The translations under genes were made by a program, and so were the position numbers. The notes beneath the pieces are model-generated. The model was not told where the DNA came from, ran no database searches, and worked only from the letters and a program-made list of their open reading frames with translations. From assembly GCA_002470165.1 (NCBI GenBank), contig DKNF01000281.1, positions 1 to 35,958 of the forward strand: a DNA stretch of 35,958 nucleotides, given 5' to 3'. This document shows, piece by piece, positions 1-9,126 of this stretch. The first letter of the stretch is position 1, and each line of letters opens with the position of its first letter. This DNA is from Betaproteobacteria bacterium UBA7395 (GTDB taxonomy: Bacteria; Pseudomonadota; Gammaproteobacteria; Burkholderiales; Rhodocyclaceae).

Positions 1-2
1 GC

Positions 3-716
<714 letters not shown>

Positions 717-721
717 TCCCC

Positions 722-1522
722 ATGTGCCAGCTACTGGGCATGAACTGCAACGTGCCCACGGACATCTGTTTTTCCTTCTCCGGCTTCCAGGCACGCGGCG
801 GCGCGACTGACGTGCATTCGGACGGCTGGGGCATCGCCTTTTTCGAGGGCCGCGGCACGCGCGTCTTCCTCGACCCGCAGCCCTCGGCCAGCTCACCGGT
901 GGCCGAACTGGTCAGCCGCTATCCGATCCGCTCGATGAATGTCATCGCGCACATCCGCAAGGCCACGCAGGGAACGGTTGCGCTGGAAAACACGCATCCC
1001 TTCATGCGCGAACTGTGGGGCCGGTACTGGATCTTTGCACATAACGGCAACCTGATCGATTTCCAGCCAAGACTCGACGGCAGCTTCATGCCGGTCGGCA
1101 ACACCGACAGCGAGCGCGCCTTCTGCTGGCTGCTGCAGGAATTCCGCCGCCGTTTCGGTGAGGTCATGCCATCGGTCGACGCCTTGTTCGCGGCGCTGCA
1201 CGAGCTCACCTTGCAGGTTGCGGGGCATGGTGAATTCAACTTCCTGCTGTCCAACGGGGACTGCCTGTTCGCCCATGCCTCGACGCGACTCAGCTACATC
1301 GTTCGCCAGGCGCCGTTCGCCGAAGCGCACCTGAAAGACCAGGACCTGACCGTCGATTTCCGTGAAGTGACCGGCGCCCGGGACCGGGTCGCGGTGATCG
1401 CCACCCTGCCGCTGACCGACAACGAGCAATGGACGACGATGCCGGCCGGAACACTGTGGCGCTTCATCGACGGCGCGCCGGCGGGCCTGCTGGCAACCCG
1501 TCCGGGACCGCCACGCGATTAG
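722..1522 (+). CDS. Class II glutamine amidotransferase, YafJ/EgtC-like
   Basis: 266 aa. Begins Met-Cys-Gln-Leu-Leu-Gly, placing Cys2 as the N-terminal nucleophile after Met removal, the hallmark of class II (Ntn) glutaminases. Further family features are the HSDGWG motif, the IAHIRKAT segment (Arg binding the glutamine carboxylate), and FAHNGNL with the Gly-Asn oxyanion region. There is no synthetase partner domain, as in YafJ-type stand-alone enzymes, so the acceptor substrate is unknown. A GAGGAA Shine-Dalgarno overlaps the end of the protease gene, so the two are probably cotranscribed. The stop overlaps that of tatC on the other strand by 4 bases. Confidence 0.85.
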   Translation: MCQLLGMNCNVPTDICFSFSGFQARGGATDVHSDGWGIAFFEGRGTRVFLDPQPSASSPVAELVSRYPIRSMNVIAHIRKATQGTVALENTHPFMRELWGRYWIFAHNGNLIDFQPRLDGSFMPVGNTDSERAFCWLLQEFRRRFGEVMPSVDALFAALHELTLQVAGHGEFNFLLSNGDCLFAHASTRLSYIVRQAPFAEAHLKDQDLTVDFREVTGARDRVAVIATLPLTDNEQWTTMPAGTLWRFIDGAPAGLLATRPGPPRD

Positions 1523-2373
1523 GATTTCCCGTCGAGTTTGCGGAAATCGGCTTCGGCCTTGTCCAGCTCGGCGTCTAGGTCAAGATCGGCGGCAGCGGAC
1601 TGGGCTGTGCTGGCGGCGGCAGCCGCATCGGCATCGGCGCGGGTCGTGGTTTTCGATACCAGGGTCGCCGCCAGGATACCCAGTTCGTAGAGCAGACACA
1701 TCGGAACTGCCAGTGCCAGCTGCGAGACAACGTCGGGCGGCGTGACCACGGCAGCCACGACAAAGGCGCCGACGATGAAATAGGAACGCCATTCGCGCAG
1801 CTTCTCGACCTTGACCACGCCCAGCTTGACCAGCACGACGAGCGCCACCGGCACCTCGAAGGACAGGCCGAAGGCCATGAACATGGTCATCACGAAGGAC
1901 AGGTAGGCTTCGATATCCGGCGCCGGGGTAATGCTCTTGGGCGCGAAACTGGCGATGAAGTGGAAGACCTGGCCGAAGACGAAGAAATAACAGAAGGCCA
2001 TGCCCAGCACGAACAGCACCGTGCTCGAGATGATCAGCGGAATGCCCAGGCGGCGCTCGTGAGCGTACAAACCGGGCGCAACGAAACCCCAGGCCTGAAA
2101 CAGCACATAGGGCAGGGCAAGCACGAAGGCCACCATGGCGGTTACCTTGAGCGGCACCATGAACGGCGTGACGACGCCGATGGCGACCATCTTGGTCCCC
2201 TCGGGCAAGGCACTGGTCAGCGGCGCTGCCAGCAGGTCGTAAATCGCCCCCGGCCCGGGATAAAGGGCCAGTCCGCCCATCACCACGGCGATGGCGATCA
2301 GGCTGCGCAATACCCGGTCGCGCAATTCGATCAGGTGAGAGACAAAGGTTTCCTGCTGCTCGGTCTCGCTCAT
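1519..2373 (-). CDS. tatC: Twin-arginine translocase subunit TatC
   Basis: 284 aa, six predicted membrane segments. This is the core receptor that with TatB recognises twin-arginine signal peptides of folded proteins. The N-terminal HLIELRDR motif and the FVAPGLYAHERR first periplasmic/cytoplasmic loop motif with its conserved Glu are present. After the last helix (about residue 240) there is a roughly 40-residue Ala/Asp-rich, acidic cytoplasmic tail, longer than in E. coli TatC. The start ATG overlaps the tatB stop as ATGA. It is the last gene of the his-hinT-tat run and ends convergently against the amidotransferase gene. Confidence 0.97.
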   Translation of the reverse strand: MSETEQQETFVSHLIELRDRVLRSLIAIAVVMGGLALYPGPGAIYDLLAAPLTSALPEGTKMVAIGVVTPFMVPLKVTAMVAFVLALPYVLFQAWGFVAPGLYAHERRLGIPLIISSTVLFVLGMAFCYFFVFGQVFHFIASFAPKSITPAPDIEAYLSFVMTMFMAFGLSFEVPVALVVLVKLGVVKVEKLREWRSYFIVGAFVVAAVVTPPDVVSQLALAVPMCLLYELGILAATLVSKTTTRADADAAAAASTAQSAAADLDLDAELDKAEADFRKLDGKS

Positions 2374-2771
2374 GCCTTGCCGCCATCCTTTTCCGGTGCT
2401 GCCGGCGTCGCGACGGGATTCGCCTGGCCGGCGACCGTAGCGACATCTTGTTCGATCTTGCGGGCGTTCGCTTCGAGATCGGCGATTGCATCCTGGACCG
2501 GCGTTGCGAAGGTCGTGCGGACGGAATCGTATTCCTTGCGCACCGTATCTTCCAGCGAACGGGCCGAGTCGGCGACCTGCGCCTGCAGTTTCTTCAACTC
2601 GTCGAGCTGCATTTCGCGATTGATGTCGGACTTGACGTCATTGACGTAACGCTGGGCACGACCGAGCAAATGGCCGAGCGTGCGCGCCACCTTGGGCAGG
2701 CGTTCAGGACCGATGACCAGCAGCGCAACGATGCCGATCACCATCAACTCGGAAAAACCGATATCGAACAT
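2370..2771 (-). CDS. tatB: Sec-independent translocase protein TatB
   Basis: 133 aa. N-terminal hydrophobic helix beginning MFDIGFSEL (conserved Glu8) followed by the GPERLP hinge typical of TatB, then a long amphipathic and coiled helix and a flexible Pro/Ala-rich end. It pairs with TatC in the substrate receptor complex. No Shine-Dalgarno is visible: the bases before ATG are an A-run, and a hairpin lies just upstream between tatA and tatB. Translation may therefore be weaker than that of tatA, which has a strong ribosome site. Downstream, tatC overlaps by 4 bases. Confidence 0.96.
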   Translation of the reverse strand: MFDIGFSELMVIGIVALLVIGPERLPKVARTLGHLLGRAQRYVNDVKSDINREMQLDELKKLQAQVADSARSLEDTVRKEYDSVRTTFATPVQDAIADLEANARKIEQDVATVAGQANPVATPAAPEKDGGKA

Positions 2772-2787
2772 GGATTTTTTTCATGAT

Positions 2788-2809
2788 CGGGCAGACAAGC
2801 GCCTGCCCG
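2788..2809 (-). other. Intercistronic hairpin between tatA and tatB
   Basis: A 7-bp perfect stem (CGGGCAG/CTGCCCG) with an 8-base loop lies in the 43-base tatA-tatB gap. On the transcribed strand it is followed by an A-run, not a U-run, so it is not an intrinsic terminator. It could protect the 3' end of a tatA message or dampen tatB translation, consistent with the known excess of TatA over TatB. That role is inference. Confidence 0.5.
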
Positions 2810-2814
2810 GATTA

Positions 2815-3045
2815 TCAGGACTTGGTCTTTTCCTGGACCTCGACGTCGATGGTCTGGCCGCCGACCTGCTGGGTCGGCTGGGCGCCTTCGGCCGGTTTGT
2901 CGGCGTTGGCGTCCTTCATGCCGTCCTTGAAGCCCTTGACCGCACCGCCGAGATCCTGACCGACGTTGCGCAGCTTCTTGGTGCCGAACACGAGCAGGAC
3001 GATGACCAGAACGATCAGCCAGTGCCAGATGGAAAAAGTACCCAT
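2815..3045 (-). CDS. tatA: Sec-independent translocase protein TatA
   Basis: 76 aa. Short N-terminal transmembrane helix ([14 protein letters not shown]) then the [10 protein letters not shown] hinge and an amphipathic helix with [10 protein letters not shown], which are standard TatA signatures. The C-terminal 30 residues are hydrophilic and variable. It forms the pore or patch component recruited to TatBC. A strong Shine-Dalgarno (AAGGAGA) precedes the ATG, in contrast to tatB. The 12-base gap to hinT upstream suggests readthrough from the his genes. Confidence 0.97.
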   Translation of the reverse strand: MGTFSIWHWLIVLVIVLLVFGTKKLRNVGQDLGGAVKGFKDGMKDANADKPAEGAQPTQQVGGQTIDVEVQEKTKS

Positions 3046-3057
3046 GATGATGTCTCC

Positions 3058-3408
3058 TTAAATTCGCTTGAGCATGGGGCCGACCGGGTCGGGTCCGCCC
3101 ACGATGTGCATGTGCAGATGGGGCACTTCCTGCTGCCCGATCTCGCCAGTGTTGATGATGACACGGAAGCCGCCGGGGCTACCCTGGGCAACGGCAATTT
3201 CATTGGCCTTGACCAGCATGTGCCCGAGCACTTCCGCATCCTCCGGAGCGACCGTCGCCAGCGAGGTGATGTGCTTCTTCGGCACCACCAGAATGTGCAC
3301 CGGACGCGCCGGATGGATATCCTTGAAAGCCAGCACCTTATCGTCCTCGTAGACCTTCTGCGACGGAATGGTTCCGGCGACGATCTTGCAGAACAGGCAG
3401 TCGCTCAC
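3058..3408 (-). CDS. hinT: HIT-family purine nucleoside phosphoramidase HinT
   Basis: 116 aa. The N-terminal CLFCKIVAG and the histidine triad HLHMHIVGG near the C-terminus identify the HINT branch, which hydrolyses AMP-lysine-type phosphoramidates. The GTG start at 3408 was chosen because it overlaps the hisE stop as GTGA and gives the family's usual length. The open frame continues upstream to about 3600, but that part is antisense-like noise overlapping hisE. The neighbourhood hisE-hinT-tatA is a common betaproteobacterial arrangement. Confidence 0.95.
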   Translation of the reverse strand: MSDCLFCKIVAGTIPSQKVYEDDKVLAFKDIHPARPVHILVVPKKHITSLATVAPEDAEVLGHMLVKANEIAVAQGSPGGFRVIINTGEIGQQEVPHLHMHIVGGPDPVGPMLKRI

Positions 3409-3734
3409 TTGCCGGCGCTCCGCGAGGCCTTCTCGTCGATGCCGGAAATCCCTTCGCGGCGGCGCATTTCCTGAGACACGTCTTCGATCGACAGGCCGTA
3501 GAAGGCGAGCAGGACCAGGATGTGATAGACGACATCGGTCGACTCGCGGACGATGTTCAGACGCTTGCCGTCCTTGCCGGCCATGATCAGTTCGGCGCAT
3601 TCCTCGCCGATCTTCTTGAGAATGGAATCGGGGCCTTCCGAGAACAGCTTGGCGGTATAGGACTTCTCCGGATCAGCGTGGCGACGCGAGGCCAGCGTCT
3701 CGGACAAGCGGTGCAGGATGTCGTGCGTGCTCAT
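3405..3734 (-). CDS. hisE: Phosphoribosyl-ATP pyrophosphatase
   Basis: 109 aa. Catalyses step 2 of histidine synthesis (PR-ATP to PR-AMP plus PPi). An all-alpha MazG-like fold is indicated by [10 protein letters not shown] (the EExxE/D-type metal site) and the [14 protein letters not shown] helix. It is a separate gene from hisI, unlike the HisIE fusion of enterics. The start overlaps the hisI stop by 4 bases and its stop overlaps the hinT GTG, so it sits inside a translationally coupled run. Confidence 0.96.
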   Translation of the reverse strand: MSTHDILHRLSETLASRRHADPEKSYTAKLFSEGPDSILKKIGEECAELIMAGKDGKRLNIVRESTDVVYHILVLLAFYGLSIEDVSQEMRRREGISGIDEKASRSAGK

Positions 3735-4129
3735 TGGTAGATGTCCTTCGGATCTTTCAAAACCGGATCGACGGGAACCCAGCGTTCCCCTTGCAACTCA
3801 TTGAAAAAACAACTCGCCCGGCCGGTATGGCAGGCGATGCCGCCGACCTGTTCGACCGTCAGCAGCAGCACGTCGCCGTCGCAATCGGTACGGATGGCGC
3901 TGACCTTCTGCCAGTGCCCCGATTCCTCGCCTTTGCGCCACAAACGTGCCCGCGAACGCGACCAGTATACCGCGTTGCCGCTGCGCACCGTTTCCTGCAG
4001 CGACTCGCGGTTCATGTAGGCGAACATCACGATACGCCCGGCGGCATCCTGGGCAATCGCCGGGATCATGCCGTCGGCGTCCCATTTGAGCGCGTCGAGC
4101 CAGCCGAGGGCGTGATCTAGATCAGCCAT
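3731..4129 (-). CDS. hisI: Phosphoribosyl-AMP cyclohydrolase
   Basis: 132 aa. Step 3 of histidine synthesis: opens the purine ring of PR-AMP. Motifs seen are [27 protein letters not shown], the metal site around DCDGD, and the cysteine pair in [11 protein letters not shown]. The ATG at 4129 shares one base with the hisF stop (TAATG). A much longer in-frame opening extends upstream to 5041, but it runs antisense-free through hisF and hisA in another frame and has no matching protein character. Confidence 0.96.
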   Translation of the reverse strand: MADLDHALGWLDALKWDADGMIPAIAQDAAGRIVMFAYMNRESLQETVRSGNAVYWSRSRARLWRKGEESGHWQKVSAIRTDCDGDVLLLTVEQVGGIACHTGRASCFFNELQGERWVPVDPVLKDPKDIYQ

Positions 4130-4887
4130 TACAGTCGCACTTCGATCCCGCGCGCGGCCATGTACTCCTTGGCCTGGCGCACCGTGTATTCGCCGAAATG
4201 GAAGATGGATGCAGCCAGCACCGCATCGGCGCGGCCTTCGGAAACGCCGTCGGCCAGATGCTGCAGGTTGCCGACGCCGCCCGAGGCAATCACCGGAATC
4301 CCGACCGCGTCGGATACGCCGCGCGTCAGCGGCAGATCGAAACCGTTCTTGGTGCCGTCGCGGTCCATGCTGGTCAGCAGGATTTCGCCGGCCCCCAGCG
4401 CCTCGACCTTCTTCGCCCATTCGATAGCGTCGAGTCCGGTATCGTTGCGGCCGCCGTGCGTGAACACATGCCACTTGCCCGGTGCGACCTGCTTGGCGTC
4501 GATGGCGACGACGATGCACTGCGAACCGACCTTGCTCGATGCGTCGAAGACCAGGTCCGGATTCTGCACTGCGGCGGTATTCATCGACACTTTGTCGGCA
4601 CCGGCGTTGAGCAGGCGACGTACGTCTTCTACCTTGCGCACACCACCACCGACGGTGAGCGGAATGAAGACCTGCTCGGCGCAGGCTTCGACGATGTGCA
4701 GGATGATGTCGCGCTGATCGGAGGAGGCCGTGATGTCGAGGAAGGTGACTTCGTCGGCGCCCTGCTCGTTGTAGCGGCGGGCGATCTCGATCGGATCGCC
4801 GGCATCGCGCAGGCCGACGAAATTGGTGCCCTTGACGACCCGGCCAGCGGTGACATCGAGACAGGGGATGATGCGTTTGGCGAGCAT
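4129..4887 (-). CDS. hisF: Imidazole glycerol phosphate synthase, cyclase subunit
   Basis: 252 aa (beta/alpha)8 barrel. Uses ammonia from HisH to convert PRFAR to IGP and AICAR. The start is [12 protein letters not shown] with the conserved catalytic Asp (CLDV), and the second catalytic Asp is in [18 protein letters not shown] and ASGGVG phosphate-binding loops are present. The ATG at 4887 overlaps the hisA stop by one base (TGATG) and gives the expected length. It forms the heterodimer with the hisH product encoded just upstream. Confidence 0.97.
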   Translation of the reverse strand: MLAKRIIPCLDVTAGRVVKGTNFVGLRDAGDPIEIARRYNEQGADEVTFLDITASSDQRDIILHIVEACAEQVFIPLTVGGGVRKVEDVRRLLNAGADKVSMNTAAVQNPDLVFDASSKVGSQCIVVAIDAKQVAPGKWHVFTHGGRNDTGLDAIEWAKKVEALGAGEILLTSMDRDGTKNGFDLPLTRGVSDAVGIPVIASGGVGNLQHLADGVSEGRADAVLAASIFHFGEYTVRQAKEYMAARGIEVRL

Positions 4888-5627
4888 CAGGCGCCCAGCT
4901 CGTCGGCGAGTTCCTGCGCCGCCTTGAAATCGAGCGAACCGTCGTACACGGCGCGACCGGCGATGGTGCCGACGACGCCTTCGCCCTCGACCGCGCACAG
5001 GGCGCGGATGTCGTCGAGGTTGGACAGGCCGCCTGAAGCAATCACCGGAATGGTCAGCGCCTGAGCCAGACGCACGGTGGCTTCGATGTTCAGGCCGGAA
5101 AGCATGCCGTCACGACCGATATCGGTGTAGATGATCGACTCGACGCCGTAGTCCTCGTATTTCTTGCCGAGATCGACGACGTCGTGACCGGTCAGTTTCG
5201 ACCAGCCGTCGGTCGCCACCTTGCCGTCCTTGGCGTCGAGGCCGACGATGATGTGGCCGGGGAAGGCAACGCAGGCGTCGTGCAGGAAGCCCGGATTCTT
5301 CACCGCCGCAGTGCCGATGATGACGTAGGACAGGCCGCCGTCGAGACAGGCTTCGATGGTGTCGAGATCGCGGATGCCGCCGCCGAGCTGGACCGGAATG
5401 TCGTCACCGACCTCGGCCAGGATGGCCTTGATCGCAGCGGCATTCTTCGGCTTGCCGGCAAAGGCACCGTTCAAGTCGACCAGATGCAGGCGGCGCGCGC
5501 CTTGATCCAGCCAGTGCCGGGCCTGTTCGGCCGGGCTGTCGGAGAAAATGGTGGCCTCTTCCATCAGGCCCTGCTTGAGGCGGACACATTGTCCGTCCTT
5601 CAGGTCAATTGCGGGAATGATCAGCAT
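4887..5627 (-). CDS. hisA: ProFAR isomerase (HisA)
   Basis: 246 aa (beta/alpha)8 barrel, paralogue of HisF. Amadori isomerisation of ProFAR to PRFAR. Catalytic Asp8 is in [12 protein letters not shown] and the second Asp in [15 protein letters not shown] and ASGG phosphate loops are present. It follows hisH with a 36-base gap, one of the few real gaps in this run, and overlaps hisF by one base. Confidence 0.97.
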   Translation of the reverse strand: MLIIPAIDLKDGQCVRLKQGLMEEATIFSDSPAEQARHWLDQGARRLHLVDLNGAFAGKPKNAAAIKAILAEVGDDIPVQLGGGIRDLDTIEACLDGGLSYVIIGTAAVKNPGFLHDACVAFPGHIIVGLDAKDGKVATDGWSKLTGHDVVDLGKKYEDYGVESIIYTDIGRDGMLSGLNIEATVRLAQALTIPVIASGGLSNLDDIRALCAVEGEGVVGTIAGRAVYDGSLDFKAAQELADELGA

Positions 5628-5663
5628 GGGGGAATCAACGGGAAAATTTACGACAGACGCGAA

Positions 5664-6296
5664 TCAGGGGCGCCACTCGACAAAATTCTTCAGGAGTTGC
5701 AGGCCGTCGCGAGCGCTTTTCTCGGGATGGAACTGGACCGCAAAGATATTATCCCGGCCCACCGCACAGGTAAAGGGCACACCGTAGTCGGTCGTGCCGA
5801 CAGTCAGCGCCGGATCGATCGTCTGCACGCAGTAGCTATGCACGAAATAGAAGCGCGAGCCGTCGGCAATCCCCGACCACAGGGCGTGCGGCGCCTGCCG
5901 GACTTCGTTCCAGCCCATGTGCGGGACCTTCAGGCGAGCGCCGCTGGCATCGACCATCTGCGCCTCGGGAAAGCGCCGGACGACACCGGGAAAAACACCG
6001 AGACCGGCAACATCGCCCTCTTCGCTGCGTTCGAACAACATCTGTTCGCCGACGCAGATACCCAGAAAGGGTTTGTTCTTTGCCGCCGCCAGCACGGCTT
6101 CCCGCAGATTGCGGGCATCGAGTTCGCGCATGCAGTCGGGCATCGCCCCCTGGCCGGGAAAGACCACCCGATCGGCAGCGGCGACCACCGCCGGATCGGC
6201 GGTGACGACCACGGCTTCGCTGCCGGCGACATGCTCCAGCGCCTTCGACACCGAGCGCAGATTGCCCATGCCGTAATCGATGACGGCGATGGTCAC
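5664..6296 (-). CDS. hisH: Imidazole glycerol phosphate synthase, glutamine amidotransferase subunit
   Basis: 210 aa class I glutaminase that feeds ammonia to HisF. The catalytic triad is visible: Cys81 in GICVGEQ, and His190 and Glu192 in QFHPEKS. The GTG start at 6296 was chosen because the protein then begins [12 protein letters not shown], the family N-terminus, and overlaps the hisB stop as GTGA. The frame stays open upstream but loses similarity. Confidence 0.96.
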   Translation of the reverse strand: MTIAVIDYGMGNLRSVSKALEHVAGSEAVVVTADPAVVAAADRVVFPGQGAMPDCMRELDARNLREAVLAAAKNKPFLGICVGEQMLFERSEEGDVAGLGVFPGVVRRFPEAQMVDASGARLKVPHMGWNEVRQAPHALWSGIADGSRFYFVHSYCVQTIDPALTVGTTDYGVPFTCAVGRDNIFAVQFHPEKSARDGLQLLKNFVEWRP

Positions 6297-6880
6297 AGCG
6301 TTCCCTTCGTCGACGGCATGCAACCGGCCATGCGCGGATCCGGCGTCACCGCCATGCGCAGCGCCCGGCCGAAGGCCTTGAAGATGGTCTCGGCCTGGTG
6401 ATGGGCATTCTTGCCGCGCAGGTTGTCGATGTGCAGCGTCATCCCGGCATGGTTGACCAGGCCGTGGAAGAATTCGGAGACCAGGTCGACATCGAACTGG
6501 CCGATCATCGCCCGGGTGAATTCGCAATTGAGCTCCAGCCCCGGCCGCCCCGACAGGTCGATGACCACGCGCGACAGCGCTTCGTCCAGCGGCACGTAGC
6601 TGTGGCCGTAACGGGTCAGCCCCTTCTTGTCGCCCCAGGCCTTGGCCAGCGCCTGACCGAAGGTGATGCCGATATCCTCGACCGTGTGATGGGCGTCGAT
6701 GTGCAGATCGCCCTTGGCGTCGACATCGAGGTCGATCAAGCCGTGCCGGGCAATCTGGTCGAGCATGTGGTCGAGGAAGGGAACGCCGGTGGCGAACCGG
6801 CCCTGGCCGGTACCATCAAGATTCACCTTGATGGTGATCTGGGTCTCCAGGGTATTGCGGGTAACTTCGGCTTGTCGCAT
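6293..6880 (-). CDS. hisB: Imidazoleglycerol-phosphate dehydratase
   Basis: 195 aa monofunctional dehydratase, without the histidinol-phosphatase domain of enteric HisB. The two manganese-binding motifs are present: HHTVEDIG near residue 68 and HHQAE near residue 165. A histidinol-phosphate phosphatase is not in this window. It is the first gene of the downstream his block and is divergent from hisC across 77 bases, so it needs its own promoter; an extended -10 is visible there. Confidence 0.97.
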   Translation of the reverse strand: MRQAEVTRNTLETQITIKVNLDGTGQGRFATGVPFLDHMLDQIARHGLIDLDVDAKGDLHIDAHHTVEDIGITFGQALAKAWGDKKGLTRYGHSYVPLDEALSRVVIDLSGRPGLELNCEFTRAMIGQFDVDLVSEFFHGLVNHAGMTLHIDNLRGKNAHHQAETIFKAFGRALRMAVTPDPRMAGCMPSTKGTL

Positions 6881-6913
6881 GGACTTGGCGGAAAAACGTT
6901 GAAACGGAGGGCC

Positions 6914-6922
6914 ATGATACCA
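6914..6922 (-). promoter_or_regulatory. Candidate extended -10 promoter for hisB
   Basis: The minus strand reads TGGTATCAT, an extended -10 (TGn plus TATCAT), about 27-30 bases before the hisB ATG once a start site is allowed. No good -35 is present 17 bases upstream, which extended -10 promoters can tolerate. The hisC side of the same gap has no convincing promoter. Confidence 0.4.
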
Positions 6923-6957
6923 TTTCGTCTTACTTTTACGCCTACCGTGAAAACCCG

Positions 6958-8028
6958 ATGAGCCGCTTCTGGAGCCAGGTCGTCCGCGACCTCACCCCCT
7001 ACGTGCCGGGCGAACAGCCCAAGATCGCTAATCTGATCAAGCTGAACACCAACGAGCACCCCTGTCCGCCCTCCCCCCGGGTGGTCGCCGCCATAAAGGC
7101 CGAGCTCGGCGACGACGGTGCCCGCCTGCGCCTTTACCCGGACCCCAACGCCGACCTGCTGAAGAACGCCATTGCCCGGCATCACGGCGTGAAGCCCGGC
7201 GAAGTCTTCGTCGGCAACGGCTCCGACGAAGTCCTGGCGCACATCTTCATGGCACTGCTCAAGCACGATGCGCCGATTCTCTTCCCGGACATCACCTACA
7301 GCTTCTACCCGGTCTATTGCGGCCTCTACGGCGTCGCGCACCGCACCGTGCCGCTGGCCGCCGATTTCTCCATCGACCCGGCCGACTACTGCGGCGTCGC
7401 CAACGGCGGCATCCTGATTGCCAACCCGAACGCCCCGACCGGTCGCCTGCTGCCGCTTGCCGCCATCGAGCGCATCGTTCGCGCCAACCCGGATTCGGTC
7501 GTGGTCGTTGATGAGGCCTACGTCGACTTCGGCGGCACCAGCGCCATCCCGCTGACGCAGCAATACGACAACCTGCTGGTCGTGCACACCTTGTCCAAAT
7601 CGCGCTCGCTGGCCGGTTTGCGGGTCGGCTTCGCGGTCGGCCACCCGGACCTGATCGAAGCGCTGGAGCGGGTCAAGAACAGCTTCAATTCCTACCCGCT
7701 GGACCGCCTGGCGATCGTCGGTGCCGTTGCCGCGATTGAGGACGAAGACTACTTCCGTCAATGCTGCGCCACGGTGATCGCCACCCGCGAGGCGCTGACC
7801 GCCGATCTTGCCGAACAAGGTTTCGAGGTGCTGCCGTCGGCCGCCAATTTCATCTTCGCCCGCCATCCCGGTCGCGACGCCGCCGAACTGGCCAAGGCGC
7901 TGCGCGAACGCAACATCATCGTCCGCCACTTCAAGCTGCCGCGCATCGACCAGTACCTGCGCATCACCATCGGCAGCGATGCCGACTATCAGGCACTGAG
8001 CGTGGCGCTGCGCGAAATCCTCGGCTGA
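6958..8028 (+). CDS. hisC: Histidinol-phosphate aminotransferase, inverted relative to the other his genes
   Basis: 356 aa fold-type I PLP enzyme. Transaminates imidazole acetol phosphate with glutamate. NPNAPTG (about 157-162), VDEAYVDF (about 184-191) and the PLP lysine Lys214 in [10 protein letters not shown] are intact, and length is normal, so the gene looks functional. It lies on the plus strand between hisB and the chromate transporter genes, whereas every other his gene here is on the minus strand. It must be transcribed separately. No clear Shine-Dalgarno is seen before the ATG. Confidence 0.96.
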   Translation: MSRFWSQVVRDLTPYVPGEQPKIANLIKLNTNEHPCPPSPRVVAAIKAELGDDGARLRLYPDPNADLLKNAIARHHGVKPGEVFVGNGSDEVLAHIFMALLKHDAPILFPDITYSFYPVYCGLYGVAHRTVPLAADFSIDPADYCGVANGGILIANPNAPTGRLLPLAAIERIVRANPDSVVVVDEAYVDFGGTSAIPLTQQYDNLLVVHTLSKSRSLAGLRVGFAVGHPDLIEALERVKNSFNSYPLDRLAIVGAVAAIEDEDYFRQCCATVIATREALTADLAEQGFEVLPSAANFIFARHPGRDAAELAKALRERNIIVRHFKLPRIDQYLRITIGSDADYQALSVALREILG

Positions 8029-8037
8029 GTCGGCGAC

Positions 8038-8053
8038 GGCCTCAAACGAGGCC
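8038..8053. terminator. Weak hairpin between convergent hisC and chromate transporter genes
   Basis: GGCCTC-AAAC-GAGGCC, a 6-bp stem with a 4-base loop, sits in the 13-base gap and overlaps the stop of the minus-strand gene. There is no U-tract on either strand, so any terminator role is uncertain. Confidence 0.3.
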
Positions 8054-8563
8054 GAGCAAACCGAGCAAGGCGCCGACGCCGATGAACCACAGCGGATGCA
8101 GTCCGGTCTTCAGGTTGGCCAGCACCGTGGCCGCCAGCAGCAGCCACGCGGCCAGCCCCAGACCGGCCGCCTGACTGATCAGCGTCGCCCCGGAAAACAC
8201 CAGGCCGACCGCCAGCGGCGCCACGCCGATACTGATCGCCCGCTGCCAGCGTTTGCCAGCGAAGCTTTCCCAGCTGTCGATCAGCAGGTAGATGAGCACG
8301 CTCATCGGCAGGCACATCGCCAGCGTTGCCGCCAGCGCCCCGCCCAGGCCGGCGACGTGCCAGCCGATCAGGGTCACCACCAGCACGTTCGGGCCCGGCG
8401 CGGCCTGGGCGATGGCGTACAAATGAGTGAAGGTCGTGTCGTCCAGCCACTGGTGATTTTCGACGACGACGCGGTGCATCTCAGGCAACAGCGCGGTCGC
8501 GCCACCAAAGGCGACGAAGGACAGGATCGCGAATTCGCGGAACAGGTCGACGATCAGGCTCAT
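8042..8563 (-). CDS. Chromate transporter, single-CHR-domain subunit (C-terminal-half type)
   Basis: 173 aa, about five or six membrane segments. CHR-family signatures are FVAFGGATALLPEM, QWLDD, the AQAAPGPN motif (PGPN) and GLGGALAAT. Classical ChrA has two such domains in one chain; here the two halves are separate genes. The start at 8563 overlaps the upstream half as ATGA, so the pair is translationally coupled and probably forms a heterodimer. Members export chromate by exchange with sulfate, but many homologues have unknown substrates. Confidence 0.88.
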   Translation of the reverse strand: MSLIVDLFREFAILSFVAFGGATALLPEMHRVVVENHQWLDDTTFTHLYAIAQAAPGPNVLVVTLIGWHVAGLGGALAATLAMCLPMSVLIYLLIDSWESFAGKRWQRAISIGVAPLAVGLVFSGATLISQAAGLGLAAWLLLAATVLANLKTGLHPLWFIGVGALLGLLGLV

Positions 8564-9120
8564 CGCCGCCCCAACCGCCAGTAGGCCAGACCGCCGGAGA
8601 GCAACAGACCGGCCAGCATCACCCACAGCATCGGCCAGCGCAGCCAGGCAATCCCGAAGACAACGAGCGCGGCAAAAGGCAGGAAAGCCGCCTTGTCACG
8701 GATCGCCATGCCCATGCGCCAGGCCATGGCGAACAACAGACCGGCGCCGACGGCAGCCACGCCGCGCAGCATCGACTGGGCGACCGGCAGACTGCCGTAA
8801 GCATCGTAGAGCATGGCCAGCAGCAGGACGATGGCAATCGGCCCGGCCAGCAGGCCGACCGGCGCGACGATGGCCCCCGCCAGTCCGCGGTAACGCTTGC
8901 CAACCAGCACCGCCAGATTGACCACATTCGGCCCCGGCAGGAACTGGCAGAGCCCGAGCTGGGCGTTGAATTCCTCGGCGGTCATCCAGCCGCGCTGGTC
9001 GACCAGCATGCGCCGGGCAAAGGGCAGCACGCCGCCGAAACCGGACAGGCCGACCGACGAAAAGCCCAAAAAAAGCGCCCGGAGATCCGGGCGCACTTGA
9101 TTCGGCTGATGCTGGTTCAT
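8560..9120 (-). CDS. Chromate transporter, single-CHR-domain subunit (N-terminal-half type)
   Basis: 186 aa membrane protein. Signatures are LSGFGGVLPFARRM, RGWMTAEEF, QFLPGPNVVNLAV and YRGLAGA. It pairs with the gene directly downstream. The start ATG lies 6 bases after the hisD stop. An intrinsic terminator sequence lies inside codons 9-18 of this gene, yet those codons encode the conserved first-helix segment (LRALFLGF), so the coding frame is real. The pair interrupts the his gene series and may be a later insertion. Confidence 0.88.
   Translation of the reverse strand: MNQHQPNQVRPDLRALFLGFSSVGLSGFGGVLPFARRMLVDQRGWMTAEEFNAQLGLCQFLPGPNVVNLAVLVGKRYRGLAGAIVAPVGLLAGPIAIVLLLAMLYDAYGSLPVAQSMLRGVAAVGAGLLFAMAWRMGMAIRDKAAFLPFAALVVFGIAWLRWPMLWVMLAGLLLSGGLAYWRLGRR
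9068..9094 (-). terminator. Intrinsic terminator inside the 5' coding region of the first chromate transporter gene
   Basis: On the minus strand an 8-bp perfect GC stem (GCGCCCGG/CCGGGCGC, 9075-9094) with loop ATCT is followed directly by seven T (9074 down to 9068). It starts 33 bases after the hisD stop, the normal place for an operon terminator, but falls within codons 9-18 of the next gene. It may end the hisG-hisD transcript or act as an attenuator. Confidence 0.75.
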
Positions 9121-9126
9121 GAAAGC

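Noticed and set aside
3780..3815. A-run inside hisI as a possible minus-strand terminator
   Set aside because: The sequence before the T-run does not form a stable stem; it just encodes the Cys-Phe-Phe motif.
3731..5041. 436-codon minus-strand open frame ending with hisI
   Set aside because: Only the last 132 codons have protein character (HisI). The upstream part overlaps hisF and hisA in another frame, is Arg-rich, and is a product of high GC content.
6881..6957. Promoter for hisC on the plus strand
   Set aside because: TTGAAA at 6899-6904 has no acceptable -10 at 16-18 bases. A hisC promoter must exist but cannot be placed with confidence.
6823..7929. 368-codon minus-strand open frame opposite hisC, which would continue the his strand
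   Set aside because: It is antisense to an intact hisC with all PLP-enzyme motifs; its own translation resembles no protein family.
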